Shown: positions 17,549-29,198 of the stretch, piece after piece | How the letters are laid out: each line of letters opens with the position of its first letter | Numbering within the stretch: position 1 is the stretch's first letter | Assembly (NCBI GenBank): GCA_012295275.1 | Contig: CM022668.1 | Span: 13,163,022 to 13,220,521, forward strand | Source of the DNA: Chrysomallon squamiferum | Lineage: Eukaryota; Mollusca; Gastropoda; Neomphalida; Peltospiridae | DNA length: 57,500 nucleotides | Reading direction: 5' to 3' | Position numbers and translations under genes: made by a program | Notes under the pieces: model-generated | Told to the model about the DNA's origin: nothing | Databases searched by the model: none | The model's input: only the letters and a program-made list of their open reading frames with translations

Positions 17549-18481
17549 TATAATAATAAATAAAATATACTAATAACATAAAATGTACAATAGTCTTTAC
17601 CCTCACAATATATTGAAATAAACAAAATGTTTTCGATTTTCTAATTATTTGTTGGAGGTATAAAGTTGTATTTTCTAAACACCATGCTTATAAAAAATTA
17701 AAGTTTATTTACACTGAAATCTTTTTACTTGAGATAAAAAAAAAAACTGTGGAGATCATTTTATTATTTTAATTTTAAATAAAAATAAAAATAAAGAAAT
17801 GATACTAACAAATAATTTTAACAACAATTTTTTTTTTATTTTTTATTTATTCTTTTATTTTTAGGTTATGGACAACATCCTCATTCAGGTCACTGGTAAG
17901 AAAAGGGCGGTACTCTTTAGCCCAAGGGAGGTAGAAAATTTATACATCAATGGTAAATGAACTGATAATTATATTTTATGTGTCTTCCATGATGTTATTG
18001 TAAATTATAAGAAAAATAGACAAATAAATAAAAAATAAATGAACTGCTTAAAAAGAATGCATCTTTAATTAGGCTTTCATGAGCATCAAATTAAAATTGC
18101 TTGATTTGCTAAGTAATTACATTTTATATATTTTTCTTAATGTTATTGTAAATAAGAACAAAAAGAAATAAATAAATAAAAATAAAAATAAAATAAAAGA
18201 ATATAATAATAACAATAATAACAATAGTATTGATAATAATATACTGATTTTTATACTATTAATGTGTCCTAATATTAATGTAAGAGATATTTTTTAGTTT
18301 TTCTTTTTTAATTATGATCTCAATGGTTGCTGAGAAAATGGTAAAAGTAAATACCAGTTTAAAATAGGAAAATGTTTGTAACAGGCAGCAGTTATATTAC
18401 TCTGTTGTTTTAAAATGGGTATCTGGTTGTAATTTAATTTTTTGAATTATATATATTTAAATTATTTATTTATTTATATAT

Positions 18482-18517
<36 letters not shown>

Positions 18518-19342
18518 GGTGACAAATCAGAGGTTTTGGATATAGATAATCCAGATTTAGTGAAGTTTCCAAAATTTGCCAGTGCTCAGAGATATGAAGG
18601 CATTCTGAATGCAGGAGACATTCTTTTCATTCCAGGTAAAAAAACAATAATTTATCACCATATTTCTTCAAAGTCTACCTGTGGAAGTGTGAATAAATGT
18701 TCCAAAAAAAGAGAGAGAGATGAGAGAATAAGTGAGAAAATGAATAAAAGAGAGAGAAAGATAACATATTGCACAAACATAAGTTAAACACAAAACACAT
18801 AATTTACACTATAAACCATTATATATACATAGTAACTTTTCACATATTATAGTGAAACTTCTGAAAACCAGACCCTCAATAAATTGGAATTTCCTCAAAA
18901 CTGAACAATTTCAACAGTCCCTCAATTTATTACATAAAACCTCACAAAACCAAACACCTCTCCAAACAAATTTTTTAATTAGACTCAAACACTTTGGTTT
19001 TGAGAAATTACACCATAACTTACAAGTCTGTTTAATCGAAATAGTTATTCAGAACATTTTTCTTTCTATTCAATTTCAGCTCTGTGGTTTCATAACGTCA
19101 TTTCTTTGGAGTTTGGTGTAGCCGTCAATGTATTTTGGAGACATCTTCCCAAAGATCTCTACGACCACAAAGATGTGTATGGCAACCGTGATCCCCACCC
19201 AGCAACCAGAGCCACACAGATTGTAGACAGAGCTCTGAAAACTCTGGAAGAACTTCCAGCAGAATATGCCGACTTCTACGCAAGACTTTTAATAGAAAGA
19301 ATAAAAAGAAAGGCCTTGACAGATCATTCATTAAAGAAATAG
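15302..19342 (+). CDS. TYW5: TYW5: tRNA wybutosine-synthesizing protein 5, JmjC hydroxylase (complete, 7 exons)
   Basis: Seven exons: 15302-15403, 15594-15751, 16395-16461, 17107-17289, 17865-17952, 18519-18635 and 19080-19342 (stop TAG). Splice sites are GT-AG and phases agree, giving 325 residues. The start is the ATG at 15302 ([10 protein letters not shown]); the TTG at 15293 is ignored. The protein is a cupin/JmjC Fe(II)- and 2-oxoglutarate-dependent oxygenase. The iron ligands are visible: HYD (His168, Asp170) at the end of exon 4 and His243 in PALWFHNV at the start of exon 7. Lys in [13 protein letters not shown] is a likely cosubstrate contact. Family markers include [27 protein letters not shown] and [10 protein letters not shown]. 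Known role: hydroxylation of the wybutosine side chain at position 37 of tRNA-Phe, the last, metazoan-specific branch of wybutosine synthesis. JMJD5/FIH-like enzymes are the alternative but fit less well. Two of its 3' splice sites (exons 2 and 6) abut TTTA microsatellites. Confidence 0.93.
17641..17759. repeat. Dispersed repeat copy A (TYW5 intron 4)
   Basis: Shares CTAATTATTTGTTG, ACACCATGCTTA, TTATTTACA(C/T)TGAAA, CTT(A/T/C)TTACTTGAGA and AGAGATCAT-like blocks in the same order and spacing with 23571-23678. It is an interspersed repeat family of about 110-120 bp of unknown class. Confidence 0.6.
18459..18516 (+). repeat. (TTTA)n at the 3' splice site of TYW5 exon 6
   Basis: A run of TTTA units reaches to the acceptor (TTTAAG ending at 18518), so the usual pyrimidine tract is replaced by the microsatellite. 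A shorter version sits at about 15572-15592 before exon 2. Confidence 0.85.
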
Positions 19343-19401
19343 AACGAAATAATGGTTGAGATATTTTAAATAGAAATTTCATATATATATATATATATAT
19401 A

Positions 19402-19510
19402 CAGGGGGTCCTTGAGTTATGTCAGAGATTTTTTAATGCAAGTTGGAATTGCCATAGCCGAAGTCACTTACCTAATCTAAAACACTGTGAAGTCATACTT
19501 ATATATATCA
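19402..19510. mobile_element. Possible single transposon end in TYW5 3' UTR
   Basis: CAGGGGGTCCTTGAGTTATG directly after a TA-rich tract resembles the terminal repeat of widespread TA-inserting MITEs. No matching inverted end was found downstream, so this would be a truncated copy, or chance. The right boundary is arbitrary. Confidence 0.3.
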
Positions 19511-19990
19511 ATAAATAGAACTAGGCCATAAGAAAATGAAAGTGGGAGAAAATAAATATAGTACAGAAACACAAGCACAGAGGATGTAAACAAAGCATGC
19601 AGTATCCAAAGAGCTTTCTAGGTTGGTCACTGAAACTAACAATAAATTCTATACAAATCTAGTTCATAAATAAGAATAAAATGTTTTTATAATATGCATG
19701 TGATTGTACAAACAGAAAACCTAAATGGTTTTTTTTTTTTATATTAGTCAAATCCTTTATTATTAACAAAGATTGGTTGCTAGTGATGATTACTTGGAAG
19801 TGTGTATGGTATTACTAGATTACTACTTCTTGTCATATCAGTGAAGCATGACTATATTTTACTCTTCCACAAGAAAATATATCCTTTTTTCTTCACAGGT
19901 CTGTTCAAAACTTTATTATTCGGAAAGTTTGGTGTCTAATATGAATTTTTGGAAATGTCACATGTGAGTGAGTGAGTGCTTAAAAAAATG

Positions 19991-20001
<11 letters not shown>

Positions 20002-20067
<66 letters not shown>

Positions 20068-20155
20068 AGGGAGGGAGGGAGGGAGGGAGGGAGGGAGGGA
20101 GGGAGGGAGGGGGAGGGAGGGAGAGGGAGAGGGAGAGGGAGAGAGAGAGAGAGAG
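20002..20155. repeat. (GA)n followed by (GGGA)n, G-quadruplex-prone
   Basis: (GA)n from 20002 passes at about 20064 into more than ten consecutive GGGA units up to about 20122 and then GAGGGA units to about 20140. The G-runs separated by single A bases satisfy the usual four-run G-quadruplex pattern several times over. The tract is about 0.7 kb downstream of the TYW5 stop, on the TYW5 sense strand. Confidence 0.8.
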
Positions 20156-20755
20156 ATGTAAGACTAATGAAATAAAAGAAAGAAAAAGTATCAAACAGCT
20201 ATTACAATGAGAGAGAGAGAGAGTGTGAGTGAGAGAGAGTAAGTGAGCCAGTAAATGAACAGCAGTTGTAAAAAATAAAACTTTAAAACAAAATGGTGAT
20301 AAAACTGTTTTTAATGTCTTTTCTGAAATGTTATTTCTCATGAGGGAACAAAAGCTCTGATAAAAACAAAGTAAAACTGAACTGAAATTACTGAGATTCC
20401 ATCATGGAACTGCTTGATTTTCAAGATTTTTGTTTTATTTATTACAAATATATGTATTTCTGAACATTTGTAACTCATGGCTTTTCATTCAACATTCTTG
20501 TTTATGATAAAATAATATTTTTACAATAAATAGATAAAGAAAGAAACAAATAAGTTAAATAAATATAAAAAAGGTAATAAAATTTAAAATAATAAATAAA
20601 AAAAAAAAAAAAAAGAAAAGGTAATAAAATAAAAAAGTAAAAGTAAAAACAGTAATTTGTAAAACACCAAAATAAAAAAAAAATCTACAAATGATTCTAA
20701 TGGCAAAATATATTGACATTATCTATAAAAAAGAAAGAAAGAAAAAAAACAACAA

Positions 20756-20800
<45 letters not shown>

Positions 20801-23570
20801 AACAAAAAAAAAATAGAAACTACTATGAAAAACTATTAAATAAATAAATAAAATAAAATATCAGTTTCCATGTAACTTCATGAGTTTGCTAATTTCAAAC
20901 TTATTTAAACAAATGAATATAAAGAAAAAGTTAAAAACATTTCATCTTTAATATAAACTTTATTTTCTACTTATTTTGTTTTTACATACTTCATACTAAT
21001 AAAATTTGTAAAAGTCAAAGGTGAAACAACAGCAGTTTAGAAAGTTTAAAAAAAAATAATAATAATAAAAATAAATAAACAGGAAAAAAAATGAAATGAA
21101 ATTCATATTTTGATTATATAAAAAAATCAAATCAAACTGAAGTATGGTTCAGAACTAAATAAATATTGACAATTAATATTTTATTTTTAATATACAAAAT
21201 TTTGTTATCAGAAAGTAATAATTATATTAACAATCATAAATTTTGAAAATTGTTAATAATAATTATAAAATCTAAAAATATTTTCACATTTAAAAAATTA
21301 TTACTTAAAAACTAGATTCAAATAATAATGTAAAAACAAATAACTGTAAATAATAATAATAACATCAATAATAAAGTTAATAATTTTTTAAATTCCATAA
21401 TCTGTAACCTACCATTACAAAGACTAGCTGAAAGCAAATATCTGTTTGTCAACATAAAATTCAACATCTTTAACATTAAATAACAATGTAGCTTTACATA
21501 TTTACATAATTTATGTAGAATAACATCAAATCTGAGAAGATTATGAAGCAAGACAACTACTACAACAATGATGATAATTTTACAATTTGTGGTGAAAAAA
21601 TACAAATTATTTACACATACAGAAAATTTGTTACTTGTCAACCTGCGTCCCAACCACCAATACAAGCCACCAAATCAACCGAATTAATATTTTTTCTGAA
21701 GATTTCTGTTTTAAAATATTTTCAAAAAATGTTGATTACAACAATGAGACAATGTAATACTTATATATATATATATATTATACACACTGTTTTTGTTTGT
21801 GTGTCTATATAATCTGTGAAGTATAAGCATTGCTTAAAAAAAAAAAATTATTCTTACATTTTCAGTCATTTGTAATAAAGTTTTGTGTGTTTGTGTTTAT
21901 GTATATGTATATATATAAAATAATTCCTGTCCACAATAAAATAAGTTTTATTACATCTTTCAAGTTAAGTTCATTACAAAAAGAAAGTAAAACAAAATTA
22001 CAAGAAAATAAAAAATTATGTTTATACATTTTTCTGATAATTCTGTTAATATATAAATTCTTATTCTTAATAACTGTCAAAGGCATTTATTCATTATAAA
22101 ACACATTTAATAATATCAAAACAGCTATTTTTAATAACTATTTTGAAATTCAAATTATTCAGCACATTATCATCATACAGTTGTAAGTTGTGAGTGTAAA
22201 TTATATATTTTATATATATATGTCAGTTATAAATATGTACAAATACATGATTGTTTTGTTAAGCTCTAAAACTAGGTTTTTATTATTCATATATTTCATT
22301 TCAGTCAACCATATGTTAATATCCAAATTTAATGAAGCTATATATACTGCAGGTATAAAGAATTTAGGTTTGAGTAATTACATTAGAGCAACTTAATATA
22401 TTCTAATTAAAAACAATAATTAAAGAATGTGGTTGCTCAGAGTAAGTTTGAAGGTATTGTAATTCTAATGGTAAATGTTATTTTAAAACTAGAAAATATT
22501 TGTTTAAAATTATAGTACTTTCTAGTATTAAAATGATTTCGTTGATGTTTAATTTTGTATTTTTAGTTGCAACTTCTATCTTTTATTATGCAGAATATTC
22601 AGTTGCCCTTTGATACTTATTGAAAGTGAAAACAGCAGAAATAAAATAAGTAAATAAAAAATAATAAAAATCCTGTCCTCCAAAAACAAACGTAAAATAA
22701 AAATAGTAATAATAATAAATATAATAAAATAAAAACTGAAAGTAAATTCAAATGATAAAATAAATGATAACAGTAATTACAAAAATATTTTTAAAAAATA
22801 ACTAATCAGATAAATCATAAATAAAAAAATGATTAAAAAAAAGGAAAAAAAAAAAAAAAGCATCAATAAAGAATGTAAATAATAATAATTAAAAAAATAA
22901 TAAAACAACAATAAATAAACAAAACAACAAAACAGAATAAATGAGACAAAAGCAATCAGTTTTAAGAACACAATATAAACACTTTATTAAAATTATAATA
23001 TTTAACAATTTAGTGTTTTCAACACCAACACAGCAATTATGTAACCTGATCTGTAACTGGCTAGGATCAGACAGTGAAATATATAAACTCATTTTCGATT
23101 GGTTGTGAAACCTTTATCAGCCAGTTTAAACATTTTACTAAAAAAATAACATTCTACATAATTTTAATTCATTAGTAACCAAGTTAATATGTAACCTGGG
23201 ATACAGTTTTCTAGTGTAACTACTGCAACTTGTAATCTGGCTTTCTATTGGTTGTGAATAGTTACATCCACCAATCATATTCTTGATAAGGGATTACAAG
23301 GTCAAACAAAGATGGATCTGGAATAGTTAAATAGGCATGTTAAACTTATCTTTATTTTCTTTATTTTAACTTTAAAAATAAATTCAAAGAAGCATAATTA
23401 ATAATGGAATTTTTTTGTCCTGAAATTCAAAGTATGTACATTAAAATGAAATAACAAAGAACTTATAAGCTGAGTGTTTGAGATTACAAATAGACAATAT
23501 AAAATGCTAAATTGTCTATATTGTTACATAGTTTTAATATAAACAAAATTTATAACTTTCTTTAATATAT

Positions 23571-23678
23571 CTAATTATTTGTTGACATTATATCATTTAT
23601 ACACCATGCTTACATAAATTAAAGGTTTATTTACATTGAAACCTTCTTACTTGAGAAAAAATCACTACAGAGATCATA
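23571..23678. repeat. Dispersed repeat copy B (intergenic)
   Basis: Second, diverged copy of the repeat at 17641-17759, same orientation. No terminal inverted repeats or target duplications were recognised. Confidence 0.6.
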
Positions 23679-24003
23679 TGTTTTTAATATACAAAAAATA
23701 CAAACAAAATGCAAAAAAAAAAAAAAAATTATATTAATAAAAAAAAAAAAAAAAAAAAAATTTAATAATATCAAACCATTTAGCAATAATTACTAGTGTT
23801 ATCAATAAAACAATTATCAGTAAAACTGAACTGATACTTTATATCACCTCATTAAAATGTATCTAACAGTTTGATTGGCTGGCAGACATGAAGTAGCCAA
23901 TAGCAAGCACTGTTATGTCAAAGAGTTGGCGTATTGATGCTGTGGTTTTGGAAAATGGTTTATTATGTCAAAATATTTAATTTTAGCTAAGATTATTGTT
24001 TAA

Positions 24004-24109
24004 AATTTTAAAAATACTTTCCATATATCATTTCAAAAACTTGATCAAAAATTGAAAGAAAAAACAAGTTAATTTTAAAAATACTTTCCATATATCATTT
24101 CAAAAACTT
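24004..24109. repeat. 38-bp perfect direct repeat
   Basis: The block beginning AATTTTAAAAATACTTTCCA and continuing through TATATCATTTCAAAAACTT occurs at 24004-24042 and again at 24071-24109. The 28-bp spacer is A-rich. Confidence 0.85.
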
Positions 24110-25254
24110 TCTGACAGAGCTTTACAACAACATATTTGATTTCTCTGCAGTTTAGAGAATGTATTCTTAAAAGCTAAACCAATTTGCAATAATAAAATAC
24201 AGCTGCAGCATTAATGAGTATCTGTGATAGTAATAGCAATTTAAAAGCATTTTGAATGTATCATTTCATTTGTTATACCAATTTTTACTAACAATAAAGT
24301 AAAGTATAATAATAATAAAAAAAAGCTTGTGATGATGGCATTTTCTCTTCATTGTGATGTAGTTTTGTAAATTATATGCAAAAACAAAAAAATTTCATAT
24401 TAAAACAAAAAAAGTTAGTAATTAACCTAAGAAAATAATCGTTATAATGAATAAAATTTATGTTTGTTCACTGAGACAACAGCTAAAGGCAAATCTTATT
24501 CTCTGTAAGATGTGATGGTTGTTTTAAATGACTAAAATTACAAGAAGGCAAAATAATAATAATAAATAAAAAATAAACAAACGTCAGGAAAAAGTTGATT
24601 TAGAAAATATATTAATCAGTTTTAAATGTTTTATGTTTCTCAGTTTGTATCTACTGCTGGTAGAAACATATTCATTAACTGATGAATCCAGTGAATACCA
24701 AAATGAATATGACCAACTAAATCCAGTCATGTTTTATTCTGATCAGCAAATTTTAAATTCAGTTACCAGTTACATACAGAGAAATGGACTTTAACAAAAC
24801 ATATCCTGCTTTCATTGTTTTTATTACAAATGTTCTGTCCAAACTGAATGACTGTCAGTGTTATTCATACACAGACCACCCATCAAAGCCTACAGCTGCT
24901 GCAGTAATCAAACTGGATTCCAGTTAAAACAATGTTTCAGTGCAGAATTTTATTACACCAGGGTCATTTGTAACAAGGTAATAAAATGATTTTTATTAAG
25001 GCCATGACATGTTATCAACACATTTGACATACAAATGTGTTGTAATTATATTTTTCATTTAGTTAAACTGCAACCACATTCACTGTTGAGATTACACTGA
25101 TAGATTAACTGACATCAACATATTATATGTAACCTTACTTGACATCAAAATATACACCATACACAGAAGATGCTAATCATTTTTTTAACATTCATATTAC
25201 ATTTAAACATATTTGCCTTCTAAAACCTCCTTTGACATTAAAATAATTCGGAAT

Positions 25255-25480
25255 AACAACTGACATACAGATATTCTGCAACCAGTGATTACTAACTGTA
25301 TTTGATATCCAGATATAATGCAACCATTTCTGACATCCATATATACTTCAAGCATTGAATTCTAACAATATTTGACATAAAGATAGTTAATGCAACCATT
25401 TCGGACATCCAAATATATCCCAACCAGCAATTACTAACCATATTTGATATCCAGATATAATGCAACCATTTTTGACATGC
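25255..25480. repeat. Degenerate tandem repeat (GACATCCAAATATA..CAACCA)
   Basis: Diverged units carrying TTTGA(C/T)AT(C/A)CAGATATAATGCAACCATTT and ATTACTAAC recur six or seven times with spacing around 33 bp. Intergenic, no coding potential. Confidence 0.65.
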
Positions 25481-25869
25481 AAATGAAAATTTTGGAACTG
25501 TAAAATCTGTTGATTTCTAGGTATTTTATCATTAAGTTCACCTGTTATTTGTTAACTGTGGCTATCAAAATACCATAATCGATGTAATATATTTTAACAA
25601 CAGATTTAAAAATTAAAAAATTTAAATTTATTTATAAATGTACATGCAAGTTATTTATTTAGTATAATCAACAAACTGACATGACAGCAAATTAATTATT
25701 TAAGAAAATCTAACAATGTTTTGTGCCCAGGTCAGTAATGAGCAATGAATTTTATTTTTAAACTGCAGATTGGAATACAGAAATATAATCATATTTCAGA
25801 AACAGATACAGCCAACAATGTATAAAAAAACTATATCTTAAAGCCATTTAATTCAAACTATAATTAAAC

Positions 25870-25917
<48 letters not shown>

Positions 25918-26047
25918 TATAATTATAATAATAATAATATTACTATGTATTTGTTTATTTACTTACAGGAAACAGGATGCAGAAGGTAAATTTTTAAAAT
26001 AAATTTCAATTCAAACTATATTTTTAAAATTCTTTGAAATCAGGCTG

Positions 26048-26079
<32 letters not shown>

Positions 26080-27097
26080 TTTTTTATTTTTTTTTGAAAA
26101 TTTAATGCTGATTTAGCAGTAGAAATATATATAAAAAAAAATTTCTTTCAATTCAGATATTTTATTATTATTTTTAATTTTATAAAATAAGCAGTAAAAA
26201 CAAATGTTTGGTAAGCCTCTCAGTTCATCCTAGATTTTATTATTATTTTTTAATAATAATTTGTTTTCTTTTTGTGAGAGTTTTTATAATTGTTTTTTTT
26301 TTAAAAATATTTTTAAGATGATGAACATGAATGAAACCAGCAATACAACCTGATACCATTTTACAGTAAAACGTTTAACTATAAGCATCATAACCATGAA
26401 AGAGTCAAAGAAACCAGAAACAAAATGAACAAAAATAATAAAAACACAAAAAAAAACCAACAAAAAAAAAACACACATTCAAAAAAAAAAGAGTGAAATT
26501 ACCACAATGATGGATACTTAAAAAAAAATCCCATGAATTATTTTAAATAAAAAAAAATGATACTTAAAAAAAAAAAAAAATAAATAAATAAATAGTGAAA
26601 GCAAAAACAATAAAAAAATTAAATAAATGAGTAGGAAAAAAAAAATAACAGATAAGAAAACCCCCCCAAAACCCATTATTATAATAAAGATAAATAATTG
26701 AAAAAAAGAAGAAAAAAACATTAAAATAAATAATAATTAAAAACAAAACACTCATCAAAAAATAATAAAATTAAAAAAAAATATAAATAACCACGATAAT
26801 TAAACTAAAAATAATTTTAAAAAATTAGCAATAACAAAAATAATAAAAATATGTTTAAAAATAAGTAAATGACACAAAAATTTACATAATAATAATTAAA
26901 AAAATGATAATGTGTAACTATAAAACAACGTCCCTTCAACACTAATAAAATAAAATTAACATAATAAATGCTATGAGATTATGTACAACATTTCGACATT
27001 CACTCGGTGACTTGCATTCGTTATCTTTTTTTTTTTTAAATCCTTTTTGTCAATGTCTTAATCTTTTAATCCCTTGATCATGTCTGGCATACGGCAC

Positions 27098-27332
27098 CTA
27101 AAGCTCATCACGGAGTATTGTATATCTATTGCCTGATGGTGCTAGCTTTCTGAATGTGGATTCTGGGGGTGAGGTTGGGGCGCGAGGTTTTGCTTTTCTA
27201 TCTTCTACTAAAGAATCACTGCTGTCTTTTGGTAAATGATCCGAAGGTTTGCCTTCTTCTGACACCTGGAGAGTGTAGTAATAGTTTTGTGATGTTAAGT
27301 TATACATATTTGTTAGAGAAACTCGTAAGAGT

Positions 27333-27382
<50 letters not shown>

Positions 27383-29154
27383 CACAATAACAACAGTAAT
27401 AGTAGCAGTAGTAGTGGTAAAAATAATATTAATCGTATTAATAGTAGTAAGTAGTAGTAGCAGTGGTAGTAATAATAATAATAATTCTAATAAATAATAA
27501 TAATAATAATAATGGTAATAGTAGTAGTAATAATAATAACAACAACAATAATAACAACAGTAATAATAATAATAATAATAATTCCAATAATAATGATAAT
27601 TATACTATTGATAATAATAATTGTAGTAATAATAACAATGACATTAACTGCATTAATAATAATAACAGTAATTATAATAATAATTCCAATAAAAACAGTA
27701 ATAATTATAATATTGATATCAATAATTGTAGTAATAATAACAATGACAATAACTGTAATAATAATAATAACAGTAATTATAATAATAATTCCAATAATAA
27801 CAGTAATAATTATAATATTGATATCAATAATTGTAGTAATAATAATAATAATAACAATTATAACTGTAATAATAATAACAACAACTGATATAATAACAAT
27901 GACTGTAATAATTATAATAATAATTTTTGAGTTTTACTCACAGATGCAGGTGCTGTGGTAGGGTCAGGACCATGATGAAATTCCCTGTGAAGTTTCCCAG
28001 AATGAAGATCCTCAATAAACTGTTTTAACAATCCTGGTTTCCTATATTCACATAAACAAAAATTGAAAATAATAATTTAAAAAATATAAATATATAAAAA
28101 AATTTTTAATTAAGTAATAAAAATGAAAATAATAATATTAAAAACATAAAATAATAAGTAAAAATTATGTCTCACCTCTTCAGTTGGTTCTGGATAAAAA
28201 AAACCACTGTACTAAGATATCAATCCTGAGAAAGTACCTGAATATTTTCCTATTTTTTTTATTCATCTTAATTCTGAGCAAGTACCAGAATATTATCCTA
28301 TTTTTTATTAATCTTAATTCTGAGCAAGTTACAAATATTATCCTATTTTTTATTAATCTTAATTCTGAGCAAGTAGCAGAAAATTATCCTATTCTTTATC
28401 AAACTATCCTGATTCAATATAAGGCTATTATGCCTGAGACATATTAAGATAATATCCTATTGTTTATAAAAATTTTGATTGTAATCTAGTAATCCTAAGA
28501 TATTATCCTATTATTATCCCTGATAAGCACAGGTTTATTAAATAAACACAAACTTACGACATATCAGTTTTTACGTCATGTGGAAATATGTACATATGTC
28601 TGAAACTGTCAATGGCAAGAACAGGCAAATCATCTAAACTTTTGCCCAAATGATGTAATGGATGTGTGAACTTTGACCCATCTGCAGTGAGAAAGTTAAT
28701 GCTATCTGGAAAAGAGAGAGAAGAAAATCAAAATTCATATTAAATTTATAACAAAACAAAAAAAAGTGTATGGACATTTATTTAACGTCTGCAACATATT
28801 TTTTAACAAAAACTGTAAGATTATGATTTTAGAATTCAAAAGATAGAAAAAAAAATGTGGGGGTTTTAGCAATTAGAAGAAAATCTGTAGCAGCAGCAAT
28901 TAATTGTGTTTATTTTAATTGTTAGCAGGAAGAAATCTTCTTAGGTCCACCTTCTCATGCACATGATGAAATATAAATAAAAATATATAAATTTACTTTT
29001 TTCATGGAGAAGCTGCTGCTGGACTTCGTGGTTGAAGACATCGACAATGTGTTGATCATCTGGCTTGTGGAAAAGGATTAAAAATGGCAGACCTTCTTCA
29101 GTTAGCTCCTGTAAAGTAAAAAATTAAAAAATTAATAGAGAGAGAGACAGAGAG

Positions 29155-29198
<44 letters not shown>

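Larger units (their letters stand above)
19343..20400 (+). other. TYW5 3' flank / probable 3' UTR
   Basis: Downstream of the TYW5 stop. There is an (AT)n tract at about 19382-19400, then a possible transposon end starting CAGGGGGTCC at 19402. An AATAAA hexamer at about 19509 is a possible polyadenylation signal, but AATAAA is common by chance in DNA this AT-rich. A (GA)n/(GGGA)n tract follows at 20002-20155. The true 3' end cannot be placed from sequence alone. Confidence 0.4.
20401..27097. other. AT-rich convergent intergenic region (TYW5/ERP44)
   Basis: No coding region recognised. Visible contents are poly-A at about 20760-20794, a TAAA-rich field at 20500-21100, a diverged dispersed repeat at 23571-23678, a 38-bp direct repeat at 24004/24071 and a degenerate tandem repeat at about 25255-25480. 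There are also (AAT)n tracts at 25868-25915 and about 26050-26080 and A-rich low-complexity DNA at 26500-26900. The ERP44 3' UTR must occupy part of the right end. Confidence 0.55.

Noticed and set aside
23038-23262. Possible ~150-bp duplication (GTAACCTG … ATTGGTTGTGAA twice)
   Set aside because: Only short blocks match by eye; too diverged to call with confidence.
27463-27961. Asn-rich and Ile/Thr-rich frames
   Set aside because: AAT minisatellite in an ERP44 intron.
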